Below, piece by piece: positions 1 through 7,719 of a DNA stretch of 64,000 nt. Origin of the DNA: RUG14130 sp045598325 (lineage in GTDB: Bacteria; Bacillota; Clostridia; Christensenellales; Aristaeellaceae); NCBI GenBank assembly GCA_045598325.1, contig JAZLLT010000031.1, forward strand, positions 1 through 64,000, written 5' to 3'. A program made the translations under genes and the position numbers. The stretch's first letter is position 1; each line of letters starts with the position of its first letter. Below the pieces are notes generated by a model that saw only the letters and a list, made by a program, of their open reading frames with translations, did not search any database and was not told the DNA's origin.

Positions 1-62
1 ACCCCCCGCCCCGCGTGGAATTAACCAATGCCGTTCGGTTGCTCTATCCAAAGCAGAACGCA

Positions 63-812
63 TTATTTATTACCAATCAAACTTTGTCCTACTGCTTTAA
101 CAAAATCAGTTTCGTTTCTGTACTCAGGACGGCAGGAAATAACTACAGGTATCTTTTTATCACCAAATGTATAAGTACCCGTTCCTTCTACAAAAATAGA
201 CTTATCTGCGTAATTGGAACCGATACGATCTGTCTCAAACAGCTCAGAAAAATCGTATCCCTCATTTGCAAACCATCTATCGTAATCGGTTATCAACAGG
301 ATATGCGTGGGATCAAACACTTCTATTTCTCTCTTCAGAATCTCCCTGCATACATCCAGTTGCTTTTTGCACAAACAATTACTCGGGTTTCCGCTTTCCT
401 TCGGCGCAATTTTATACAGATTGCTCCATGCTATATAATCGAAAAAACACGAGTCCTCGGAGTTAAGGATTTCCATTTCCCGGCAAATCTGCTCAACTGT
501 ACGCCAGAACGGACTCTTTGACAAAAAGTAACGGGCTTCATCCGAATTCTCATGCTTTGAAACGAGCTTCCCATTTTCCTCATCAATCCATTGGAAACCC
601 GGCTTTTTCCAAAATGCCTCATCTGCTGCATTGCTGAATTTCTCCGCAGACTCATAGTCAAGCCTCGTCCATCCATTTACAGCACGGCCGACAATGAATC
701 ATTTTCTCTTACTACCACAGTATTTGCTGCCTTTCATAGCCACAAAATGTGAGTATTCTGCGTTTTTTTTAATATCAAAACATTCGTAGAGTTTTCTGTA
801 CAGTTCTTTCAT
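63..812 (-). pseudogene. Hypothetical protein gene interrupted by an in-frame TGA
   Basis: The reading frame opens at an ATG at 812, one base after the stop of the WYL gene, whose last codons (AGG AGG GGG) supply its Shine-Dalgarno site. It codes 37 residues, hits TGA at 699-701, and stays open in the same frame for about 211 more codons to a TAA at 63. Both halves look like one protein: charged, soluble, with patches such as GRAVNGW just after the stop and THILLITDYD near the C-terminus. I do not recognise the family. It may be a pseudogene, a sequencing error, or two polypeptides, since a TTG at 524 could restart translation. The WYL gene upstream may regulate it. Pseudogene status is an inference from one base triplet. 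Confidence 0.6.
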
Positions 813-813
813 C

Positions 814-1728
814 TTACCCCCTCCTCACATATTCTCCATACATCAGAATCCAATACTTAAGTGACAGTTCGTCTGTCCGTACCAGTGCCTCTACTTCGTT
901 TTCCGTTACTTTGGTGAACTTCACGCCCATGCCGAAGCGGTCGAGGATCTCGCTCACCATGAAGCGGCTCGCAACGATTTTCGCGGTGATCACCTTACCC
1001 GTGAACATTTGCGGGTGCTCGGTGAGATACGCGTCGGTATCGATGCCGCTGCGGAATTCCTCCATCTCCCACATGGGCCGCGCGGGCGCGTCCTGCACGC
1101 GGGCTTCCAGAATGTAGTCCAGGCGGAAATGGGTGAGCGCGTCGTGACCGTCCACGCAGCAGATGAGATAGTAGCGACCGCCCGTGAAGACCACGCGGTA
1201 GGGGCTCACGGAGTATTCCTTCGCCTTGCCCTGCTCGTTCAGGCGTGGGTGGAGCTTCTTATCCACATCGTAGTCGGCGTATTGGAAAAGCGCTTTCTTC
1301 TCCCCGTCTATGGCCTCGTGGAGGATGTCCAGCGTGAACATGAACTGGGGATTATTCGGGCGGTTCCCGCCGAGAGACATGCCCGCGCGGTAATGGTCGC
1401 CGCCCAGCGTTTTGAGCTTCTGTGTGAGCTCGACACCCTGACGGTGAGACACGACGGGGTTATACAACAGACTGTCGATGAGCAGGTTGATTTCCGCATC
1501 GCAGAACTCATGCTCGTAGTACCAGCCGCCGCCATAGTACACGGGATAGCCCGCGGCTTCCAGATCCGCGATGTTCGCGCGCACGCTCTTGCGCGTGGCG
1601 GTGAGGTCGTAGTCGCTCTCCAGTTTCGCCATGATTTCGCTCTGCAGAAGCCGGTGATCCGAATCGGTGTACTTCTTCAGAATCTCAAGGATCGCGAGGA
1701 TCAGCAGTTTCTTGGGTGTTCCGGGCAT
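814..1728 (-). CDS. WYL-domain transcriptional regulator (YafY-like)
   Basis: 304-residue regulator with an N-terminal helix-turn-helix (about residues 5-70, with a KSVRANIADLEAAGYPV recognition/wing segment) and a WYL effector domain from about 135 to 230 (YSVSPYRVVFTGGRYYLICC). WYL proteins sense nucleic-acid or nucleotide ligands in the few studied cases; the ligand here is unknown. The ATG at 1728 is preferred because GGAAGG lies 8 bases upstream; a GTG at 1737 and an ATG at 1734 are also in frame. It is divergent from the PHP gene, and the shared 110-base spacer holds a strong palindrome (1784-1805) that is a candidate operator. It is translationally adjacent to the broken gene downstream. 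Confidence 0.85.
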   Translation of the reverse strand: MPGTPKKLLILAILEILKKYTDSDHRLLQSEIMAKLESDYDLTATRKSVRANIADLEAAGYPVYYGGGWYYEHEFCDAEINLLIDSLLYNPVVSHRQGVELTQKLKTLGGDHYRAGMSLGGNRPNNPQFMFTLDILHEAIDGEKKALFQYADYDVDKKLHPRLNEQGKAKEYSVSPYRVVFTGGRYYLICCVDGHDALTHFRLDYILEARVQDAPARPMWEMEEFRSGIDTDAYLTEHPQMFTGKVITAKIVASRFMVSEILDRFGMGVKFTKVTENEVEALVRTDELSLKYWILMYGEYVRRG

Positions 1729-1783
1729 ATTCATCACCTTCCGCTTCCATTATATCATATTCCGCGCGAAATCCGCAATCATT

Positions 1784-1805
1784 TATGGGTAGTTTTTTAC
1801 CCATA
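1784..1805. promoter_or_regulatory. Perfect 8-bp inverted repeat, candidate operator
   Basis: The arms TATGGGTA and TACCCATA are separated by six bases (GTTTTT). The site lies between the divergent WYL regulator and PolC-like genes, 38 bases before the ATG of the latter. Perfect symmetry and position suggest a regulator binding site, most simply for the WYL protein itself. No binding is demonstrated. Confidence 0.45.
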
Positions 1806-1842
1806 GACTGTGAGAGAATACCTCCGCAAAGGGGGATGATTC

Positions 1843-3225
1843 ATGAACATGATACAAAGAGCAGAGTTGAGCGCGCACACGAAGGCGGGACCCATGAATG
1901 CCTGCACCGACCTGATTAAGCTGTTTGAGCGGGCGAAACAGAGGGGCATCACTGCCGTAGCCGTCACGGACACCAATTCCGTGCATTCCTTCCGTATGGC
2001 CGCCGAGGCCGCGCGGGAATACGGCGTGAAACTCATCTGCGGCTGCGAACTGCTGATGGAAACGGGCAGCGAAACCTGCCCGGTCCTCGTCTATGTGCGG
2101 GAACAAAAGGGGCTTTGGAACCTGCATGAACTCATCAGTCTCGCCCTCAGCCGCGCGGACGGCACGGTCACCCGGGAGGAGGTCGGGGCGTGCAGAGACG
2201 GTTTGCTGACAGCAGGTGGGCAGGAGCTGTGGCTTGCGTATATGAACAACCGCCCGCTTTCGGAAGTCCTGCGCTTCTATGACGCGGCCGCGCTCACGAT
2301 GGACGAGCTTGAAACCGCGCCGGAACTCGCCGATATCGCCGAAGAAGCGGGGCTGCCCGCATTCCTTACGGGCGATGTACACTATACGGACGAGGAGGAC
2401 AAAATCACATACACGATCCTCAAAAACCTGCCGCCGGACAACACAGAGAAGCGGTATCTGATGTCCGCGGAGGAACTGACGCGGGAAGCGGACGGCGTGC
2501 CCGAGAAAACTCTGCTGAAACTCATCGAAAACAGTATCCGTTTCGCGGAACTCTTCACCGATGAAATCCGGCTGTGTCCGGACGGAAACCAAGCGACGCT
2601 CATGGAAATCGAAGCGGGAGAGAAACTCAAGGACCTCGCGATGGAAAAGGCGCGGGCGCTTTACGGCGAAAGCATGCCGGAAGGTATGGAAAAACGCATC
2701 GCGGAGGAAGCGGATAGCGCCGTCCGCGGCGGGCAGGCGCGGAACATCCTGCTCTTCTCCCGCCTCCGCATCCCCGCAAGGGCCTGCTGCAGGGAAAGCA
2801 TGATGCTTCTCCTGCTCGGCATCGGCGATACCGATGCGCGGAGCACTCCCGGTCTGCTGCTTCCGGAATGGGAACACAGGAACCTCATGTTTTTGATACC
2901 GGACGGTACGCGTCTGCCAACATATCCGGAAGGTCCGCTCGTGAACTGTGCCCCGCTTTCCGTGACCGAACCCGAAAACGCGTTTGCCATGATTTCCCGC
3001 TGGCGGAAAAAGTACCGCTGTCATCTTTCTCCGGAAGAAGCTGAAAAAGCAATGAAAGGTCTTTCGGGCATCGCACGCGGAACCATGCGGGATCCCGATA
3101 CATATCTGCTGCTTGATGATGGGACGGACCCGATGCGATACGGGCCTATGCGGAAGAATGTTTTGCAGCTTGACCTTTGGTACATCCCGCAAAAGACAGT
3201 GAAGCTGATTCCAAGCGAAAAATAA
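1843..3225 (+). CDS. PHP-domain protein related to the N-terminal part of DNA polymerase PolC
   Basis: 460 residues with a Shine-Dalgarno site (AAAGGGGG) 9 bases before the ATG. Residues 8-75 match the PHP start of PolC (ELxxHT, then RAKQRGITAVAVTD, then EYGVKLICGCE). A later stretch matches the second PHP half and the start of the polymerase core (TGDVHYTDEEDKI, then YLMSAEELTR, then ALYGESMPEGMEKRI). PolC is about 1,400 residues with an exonuclease inserted in PHP; here the exonuclease, palm, fingers and C-terminal domains are absent. Two expected metal-binding histidines are changed (first His of HxH is Ser10; His of TDH is Thr44), while Asp43 and the VHY histidine remain. The frame is intact, so a retained non-polymerase role is possible. 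Function unknown. Confidence 0.75.
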   Translation: MNMIQRAELSAHTKAGPMNACTDLIKLFERAKQRGITAVAVTDTNSVHSFRMAAEAAREYGVKLICGCELLMETGSETCPVLVYVREQKGLWNLHELISLALSRADGTVTREEVGACRDGLLTAGGQELWLAYMNNRPLSEVLRFYDAAALTMDELETAPELADIAEEAGLPAFLTGDVHYTDEEDKITYTILKNLPPDNTEKRYLMSAEELTREADGVPEKTLLKLIENSIRFAELFTDEIRLCPDGNQATLMEIEAGEKLKDLAMEKARALYGESMPEGMEKRIAEEADSAVRGGQARNILLFSRLRIPARACCRESMMLLLLGIGDTDARSTPGLLLPEWEHRNLMFLIPDGTRLPTYPEGPLVNCAPLSVTEPENAFAMISRWRKKYRCHLSPEEAEKAMKGLSGIARGTMRDPDTYLLLDDGTDPMRYGPMRKNVLQLDLWYIPQKTVKLIPSEK

Positions 3226-3334
3226 TATGGAAAAAATCATCATTTTTGTGCCATCTCCGTTAGCCCTTCGTATATGCAGGTGTAAGACAAAAACGAGCGC
3301 CGAGAGCGCGGACAAAAAACGGAGGAAAAAAACA

Positions 3335-3568
3335 ATGATGAACGAAACCATGATGATCATCAACGAGGAAGAACTGTTGGAAGCCGTCGGCGGAAAAACC
3401 ACTGCCCACATGATCAAGTACAAGGTCAAGAGAGGCGATTGCCTGTGGAACCTGGCCCGCAAGTATTACACCACCGTAGACGCCATCAAGAAGGCAAATG
3501 TGGGCAAGATCAAGACCAGCCGCCTGATCGTGACCGGATGGATCATCAACATCCCCGCAAGATACTAA
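3335..3568 (+). CDS. Small protein: double-glycine-type leader plus one LysM domain
   Basis: 77 residues starting at an ATG with GGAGG 9 bases upstream; earlier in-frame starts lack a ribosome site. Residues 8-20 (IINEEELLEAVGG) resemble the double-glycine leaders cut by C39-peptidase ABC exporters of bacteriocins and pheromones: acidic, ELL spacing, then GG. The remaining 57 residues are one LysM fold (YKVKRGDCLWNLARKYY, DAIKKAN, IINIP), a peptidoglycan or chitin-oligomer binder. There is no Sec signal. The inference is export with leader removal after Gly20 and wall binding. No C39 transporter gene is in this window; the ABC pair at 21.7-25.2 kb lacks that peptidase. A hairpin terminator follows 15 bases later. 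Confidence 0.75.
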   Translation: MMNETMMIINEEELLEAVGGKTTAHMIKYKVKRGDCLWNLARKYYTTVDAIKKANVGKIKTSRLIVTGWIINIPARY

Positions 3569-3583
3569 AAGACATGAAAGCAA

Positions 3584-3611
3584 CGCCCGCCATGGGAAAC
3601 CATGGCGGGCG
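3584..3611 (+). terminator. 12-bp perfect hairpin with GAAA loop
   Basis: CGCCCGCCATGG pairs perfectly with 3600-3611 across a GAAA tetraloop, just after the LysM gene. The following T-tract is weak (GTTCGTT), so termination is likely but not certain. Confidence 0.6.
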
Positions 3612-4040
3612 GTTCGTTAATAGAGCATCATATCAGTAATTCAAATACTTTCATGAATATTCTGTTCAAAACCTTAAACACTATTTCCCTATGTCATCAA
3701 TATGAAAGGCATTCTCTGCCTGAATCAACTCGGATTCAAGGTCCAGCCATAGTGCAGGACGGATGGCGATATAGGAGTTCGCGACATGTGATCCGGTTTA
3801 TCCATGATCTATGCCTCCGCCGGCGTCAACAATTTTCATAATGAAATGACAATACGGATGATAAGCCCGGTCCATTAGCCACCATGCCACGGTACGCCTC
3901 CCGTTTTACTTCCTCATTTCGACTGTCAAAACAGCCTTTTCTGAATAATACGGCGTGCCGCCGCACATTCCGGCTGCATCATCCTTGAAATAGTCGTGTG
4001 CATCATCATACCTACTTGTTAACATACAATCAATACTGTC
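3612..4040. other. Gene-poor spacer, no supported feature
   Basis: This stretch is less GC-rich than its surroundings. Short open frames occur on both strands, but none has a convincing ribosome site or recognisable protein. I see no gene, tRNA or repeat here. Confidence 0.5.
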
Positions 4041-4059
4041 TGTCCCATATATTGGGACA
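4041..4059. promoter_or_regulatory. Inverted repeat upstream of the araC-family promoter
   Basis: Arms TGTCCCA and TGGGACA flank TATAT. The site ends 17 bases upstream of the -35 box of the AraC-family gene, a usual place for an activator or autoregulator site. Confidence 0.4.
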
Positions 4060-4076
4060 AAAATATCACAATATTC

Positions 4077-4105
4077 TTTACAAACAGACATAACCGTGAT
4101 ATACT
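4077..4105 (+). promoter_or_regulatory. Promoter of the araC-family gene
   Basis: TTTACA (4077-4082), 17-base spacer, TATACT (4100-4105). Transcription would start near 4112, which rules out the GTG at 4096 as a start and supports the ATG at 4135. Confidence 0.65.
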
Positions 4106-4134
4106 TGTCCTATCTTAACCGGGAGGACCTTATC

Positions 4135-4950
4135 ATGGATCCGTTTTACGAGTTTGACAGAGACGGCCACGGCATCAACGATTTCTTCGCCGGCGATGTG
4201 TGCGACCATCCATTCCCCGCGCACATGCACGACGCGGTGGAGATCATCTATGTGCTGAACGGCTCCATGGAAGTCACCGTCTGCGGAAAGCGGAGCATGC
4301 TCATGCCCGGCGACACCGCCATCGCGTTCCCCGGCGTAGTGCACAGTTACGACTTTGTGTCCGATGACATCGAAGGCCTTATGATCATGTTCCTGCCCGG
4401 CATCATCGACGAATACAACATGGTGCTGCGTACCATGCGTCCCGAGGATCCCTGCATCAAACTCGTCAACCGCCATCCCGACCTGGACGGCATCATCCGC
4501 CATCTGGCGACACTGACCGACACGCGGCTCAAAATCGCCTATCTCCATGTGGTGCTGGCGTGCATCATCAACCGCCTCAGCCTCATTCCCGCAGAAAAGC
4601 AGCAGGTCGCCAAGCTCACCGACAAGGTGCTGCAGTATGTGAGCAACCACTTCACCGAGGCGCTCTCTCTGGAAAGCACCGCGGAAGCGCTGGGCATCAG
4701 CCGCATCTACCTTTCCCACATCTTCTCCCAACAACTGCACATCAACTTCCGCCAGTACATCAACACCCTGCGCATCAACCGCGCCTGTAAACTCATGCGG
4801 GATCCATCCGCCACCATCACCCAGATCGCGTTCCAGTGCGGTTACGAAAACCAGCGCACCTTCCACAGAGCCTTTCTGGATCAGTGCGGCATGAAACCCA
4901 ACGAATACCGGACAAAACTGAGAAACAAGAGCCTGATGGAAGACGAATAA
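4135..4950 (+). CDS. AraC-family transcriptional regulator
   Basis: 271 residues. The N-terminal cupin (about 1-150; HMHDAVEIIYVLNGSMEV, then MPGDTAIAFPGVVHSY) would bind a small ligand, often a sugar. The C-terminal double helix-turn-helix (about 165-265) contains SLESTAEALGISRIYLSHIF and the second-helix signature ITQIAFQCGYENQRTFHRAF. GGGAGGA lies 7 bases before the ATG. It stands alone, read away from the spacer and convergent with the sugar isomerase of the glycogen operon; the two are separated by two terminators. Its target is unknown; the palindrome at 4041 may be its own operator. Confidence 0.9.
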   Translation: MDPFYEFDRDGHGINDFFAGDVCDHPFPAHMHDAVEIIYVLNGSMEVTVCGKRSMLMPGDTAIAFPGVVHSYDFVSDDIEGLMIMFLPGIIDEYNMVLRTMRPEDPCIKLVNRHPDLDGIIRHLATLTDTRLKIAYLHVVLACIINRLSLIPAEKQQVAKLTDKVLQYVSNHFTEALSLESTAEALGISRIYLSHIFSQQLHINFRQYINTLRINRACKLMRDPSATITQIAFQCGYENQRTFHRAFLDQCGMKPNEYRTKLRNKSLMEDE

Positions 4951-4978
4951 ACGGAAATCCACGGAAAAAGACATAAAG

Positions 4979-5003
4979 GAGCGGAAAAAATAGTCCGCTC
5001 TTT
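4979..5003 (+). terminator. Terminator of the araC-family gene
   Basis: GAGCGGA pairs with TCCGCTC (4994-5000), followed by TTT. Confidence 0.6.
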
Positions 5004-5026
5004 CTGTATGGGTATGTAACCCGCAG

Positions 5027-5110
5027 GAGAAACGGCGGGCGGATGATATCCGCCCATACAGATTTCCTGGCATGTCCGTCTCTCCGCAGAGGCGGCAATC
5101 TGCCGCCCGC
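5027..5110. repeat. Intergenic hairpin repeats (GGCGGATGATATCCGCC type)
   Basis: GGCGGATGATATCCGCC is a near-perfect palindrome that recurs at about 36388-36404. A further GGCGGCAATCTGCCGCC hairpin follows. Part of the dispersed hairpin families of this genome. Confidence 0.55.
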
Positions 5111-5118
5111 CGTATCTT

Positions 5119-5157
5119 AAAAGACCGCTCCCCGGTTTTACCGGAGAGCGGTCTTTT
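5119..5157. terminator. Bidirectional terminator between convergent genes
   Basis: AAAAGACCGCTC pairs with GAGCGGTCTTTT (5146-5157); an inner CCGG/CCGG extends the stem. It has A- and T-tracts on both sides and lies just beyond the stop of the sugar isomerase. Confidence 0.85.
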
Positions 5158-5165
5158 GCTTATTC

Positions 5166-5990
5166 TTACATTCCGATGCTCTTCAGATATTCGATGGACA
5201 TTTTCGCGGCTTCCAGCGGCGCGCGGCCGATGCTCTGGTCCTGCTCCACGATGAACCATCCGGCGCCCGCTTCAAGGCCCGCTTCGATGATGGAGGGGAT
5301 GTTCTGGCAGCCGTAGCCCACGGGACGGAACTCGAAGGCGATCTCGCCCGCCTTGGCGGAATCGTCCTTCATACCGATGAGGGCGTAGGGGTTCTTGTCG
5401 CCGCTCTTCACGCCCACATAGTCCTTGAGGTGCACGATGGGCGCGCGGCCGGTGTAGGAGCGCACATATTCGGCTGGATCGGTGCCGGCGTACTTCGCCC
5501 AGCAGGTGTCGATCTCGGTCTTCAGCGTGTCCTCATCCACGGCGGCGTAGATGAAATCCAGACCCTTCATGCCGCCGAACTCGACGAACTCGAAGTCGTG
5601 GTTGTGATACAGCAGCTGGATGCCGGCTTCGCGGCAGAGGCGGCCGAACTTGTAGATGTTTTTGATGGTCTCGGCAAATCTCTTTCCGCCAGGGCGGCAG
5701 TCATTGTCGGTATAGGGCACGGCGATGAACTTGCAGCCCAGCGCCTTATAATCGGAAATCACCTTATACATGTCCTGCTCGATTTCGGCGAGGGGTACAT
5801 GGGCGGAGATGGCGATGAGACCCGCTTCGTCCAGCGCTTTTTTGAACTCGGGTACGGGGATACCGTACAGACCCGCCAGTTCCACACCGTCATAGCCCAG
5901 TGCTTTCAGGGTCTTGAGGGTGCCCAAAAGATCCTTTGCCGCATCGTCGCGGGCAGAATAAACCTGATAACCGATGAGTGCTTTCTTCAT
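5166..5990 (-). CDS. Sugar phosphate isomerase/epimerase (xylose-isomerase-like TIM barrel)
   Basis: 274 residues of the AP-endonuclease-2/IolE-type TIM barrel: LKALGYDGVELAGLYGIP near the start, ISAHVPL, LLYHNHDFEF in the middle, and IDTCWAKYAGTDP then HLKD for the metal-binding strands. Members isomerise or epimerise sugars or inositol derivatives, or act on 3-keto-glycosides; the substrate cannot be read from sequence. Only one base separates the stop of glgA from its ATG, so it is the last gene of the glycogen operon and probably translationally coupled. This is not a standard glycogen-operon member. Confidence 0.8.
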   Translation of the reverse strand: MKKALIGYQVYSARDDAAKDLLGTLKTLKALGYDGVELAGLYGIPVPEFKKALDEAGLIAISAHVPLAEIEQDMYKVISDYKALGCKFIAVPYTDNDCRPGGKRFAETIKNIYKFGRLCREAGIQLLYHNHDFEFVEFGGMKGLDFIYAAVDEDTLKTEIDTCWAKYAGTDPAEYVRSYTGRAPIVHLKDYVGVKSGDKNPYALIGMKDDSAKAGEIAFEFRPVGYGCQNIPSIIEAGLEAGAGWFIVEQDQSIGRAPLEAAKMSIEYLKSIGM

Positions 5991-5991
5991 A

Positions 5992-7689
5992 TCACTTTGC
6001 CTCTTCTTCCGTCTTATTTTTGCGGGAAGCGCGCTTTTTGGGTGTTTCCGCGGGGGCTTCCTCCGCCTTCACCGCTTTTTTCGCCGTCTTCTTCGCTGGC
6101 TTTTCTGCGGGCGCTCCGGCGGCTTCGGCGGTTTCCTTCTTCTTTTTCGGCGCGGCGGGCTTCTTCGCCTTCGCGGGCTTCGGCTCCTCGGGCGCGGTCA
6201 CTTCCTCCTGCACGGTATCCAGCAGTTCTTCCTCGATGGGCAGTTCCTGCTTAATGCCGGTCAGTTCCTCATACAGCGCCAGATACTTGGTAGCACTCTG
6301 ATCCCAGCCGTATTCGCCGGTCATGGCGCGGCGGGCGAGGAACTCGAAGGTCTGCCTGTCTTCGTGATACATCCTGACGGCGCGCTCGATGACATGCAGC
6401 ATGTCGTGGGCGTTGTAGTTGAAGAAGGTGAAGCCGTTTCCGTCGCCGGTAAACTCATTGTAGGAAAGCACCGTGTCGCGCAGACCGCCGGTCTCGCGGG
6501 TGATGGGCAGGGTGCCGTAGCGCAGGGAGATGAGTTGGCTCAGGCCGCAGGGCTCAAACATAGAGGGCATCAGGAACAGATCCGCGGCGGCATAAACTCT
6601 GTGCGCCAGAGCGTGGTTCATCTGGAAGCAGGCGGCCAGTCTTCCCGCGTACTTCCACTGCGCCCAGCCGAACAGATCCATGTACTTGCTCTCGCCCATG
6701 CCGACGACCACGACCTGCGCGCCCGTCGCCATAATGCCGTCCAGCACGCGCTCCACCAGATCCAGACCCTTCTGGGCGGACAGGCGGGTGACCATGGCGA
6801 TGAGAGGCGCATCGGGATCTTCCTGAAGACCCAGTTCCCTCTGCAGGAACGCCTTGTTTTCCTTCTTGATCTCGAAGGTGGCGGCGGTATAGTTGCGCTC
6901 GATGAGCGGATCGATCTCGGGATCGTACTCCACGGTGTCGATGCCGTTCAGGATACCGGAAAGCACATTCCGGCGGGAGCGGAGCAGACCGTCCATGCGC
7001 TCGCCGTAATAGGGAGAAAGGATCTCCTCCGCGTAGGTGGGCGACACGGTGGTGATGCGGTCGGCAAACACCAGACCGCCCTTGATGAAAGAGCACTGGC
7101 CGTAGAACTCCAGATTATCCGGGGTGTATGCCCAAGAGCCCAGGGACAGCAGTTCCTCGGTGGCCTCGATGGGATAGATGCCCTGGAACAGCAGGTTGTG
7201 GATGGTGAAGACGGTCTTGATGTCCTTGTAGAAGTCCAGCTGCTTGTACTGCGCCTTCAGAAGGGCGGGGATGAGACCGGTCTGCCAGTCGTGGCAGGAA
7301 ATGACATCGGGCTCAAAATCCAGTTTGGGCAGGGCTTCCAGAACGGCCTTGCAGAAGTAAGCGAAGCGCTCGCCTTCGTCGCCGCCTTTTCCGTAGATGT
7401 AATCGCGGCCGAAATACTGCTCGTTGTCCACGAAATAGAAGGTCACGCCTTCATGCACATACTTTTCGATGCCCACATACTGGCGGCGCCAGCCGAGGTT
7501 GATGTAGAAGTAGAGCACATGCTCCATGCGGCTGCGGAACGAGGAGTCGATGGCACGGTACAGAGGCAGGATCACGCGGATATCCGCGCCTTTTTTGATG
7601 ATTTCCTTGGGCAGAGCGCCGATGACATCTGCCAGTCCGCCGGTCTTGACGAAGGGCATGCCTTCCGATGCGGCAAAGAGAATTTTCAT
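5992..7689 (-). CDS. glgA: Glycogen synthase (ADP-glucose type) with histone-H1-like tail
   Basis: 565 residues. GT5 glycogen synthase extends alpha-1,4-glucan from ADP-glucose. Residues 15-19 are the KTGGL ADP-glucose motif; SCHDWQTGLIPALLK and the C-terminal acceptor-domain segment PSMFEPCGLSQLISLRYG are typical. The enzyme is complete by about residue 486, the usual family length. A further roughly 79 residues consist almost only of Lys, Ala, Pro and Glu (AKKPAAPKKKK, AEKPAKKTAKKAVK), like histone H1 tails. The tail is in frame and shares the operon's codon use. Its role is unknown: anchoring to nucleic acid, glycogen or a partner are all possible. It lies 30 bases after glgD, with AGGAG before the ATG. 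Confidence 0.95.
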   Translation of the reverse strand: MKILFAASEGMPFVKTGGLADVIGALPKEIIKKGADIRVILPLYRAIDSSFRSRMEHVLYFYINLGWRRQYVGIEKYVHEGVTFYFVDNEQYFGRDYIYGKGGDEGERFAYFCKAVLEALPKLDFEPDVISCHDWQTGLIPALLKAQYKQLDFYKDIKTVFTIHNLLFQGIYPIEATEELLSLGSWAYTPDNLEFYGQCSFIKGGLVFADRITTVSPTYAEEILSPYYGERMDGLLRSRRNVLSGILNGIDTVEYDPEIDPLIERNYTAATFEIKKENKAFLQRELGLQEDPDAPLIAMVTRLSAQKGLDLVERVLDGIMATGAQVVVVGMGESKYMDLFGWAQWKYAGRLAACFQMNHALAHRVYAAADLFLMPSMFEPCGLSQLISLRYGTLPITRETGGLRDTVLSYNEFTGDGNGFTFFNYNAHDMLHVIERAVRMYHEDRQTFEFLARRAMTGEYGWDQSATKYLALYEELTGIKQELPIEEELLDTVQEEVTAPEEPKPAKAKKPAAPKKKKETAEAAGAPAEKPAKKTAKKAVKAEEAPAETPKKRASRKNKTEEEAK

Positions 7690-7719
7690 AGGGGTTCTCC
7701 TTTCGGGTTGGTTTTGGTG

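Noticed and set aside
699..701. TGA read as selenocysteine
   Set aside because: No SECIS-like hairpin could be made out just after the codon and no selenoprotein family is recognised. A pseudogene or sequence error is simpler.
1783..3462. A 559-codon open frame on the - strand
   Set aside because: It is antisense to the PolC-like and LysM genes, which have ribosome sites and family motifs.
3602..4091. Short open frames in the 3.6-4.1 kb gap
   Set aside because: There is no ribosome site, no family resemblance, and the leftward one begins inside the araC-family promoter.
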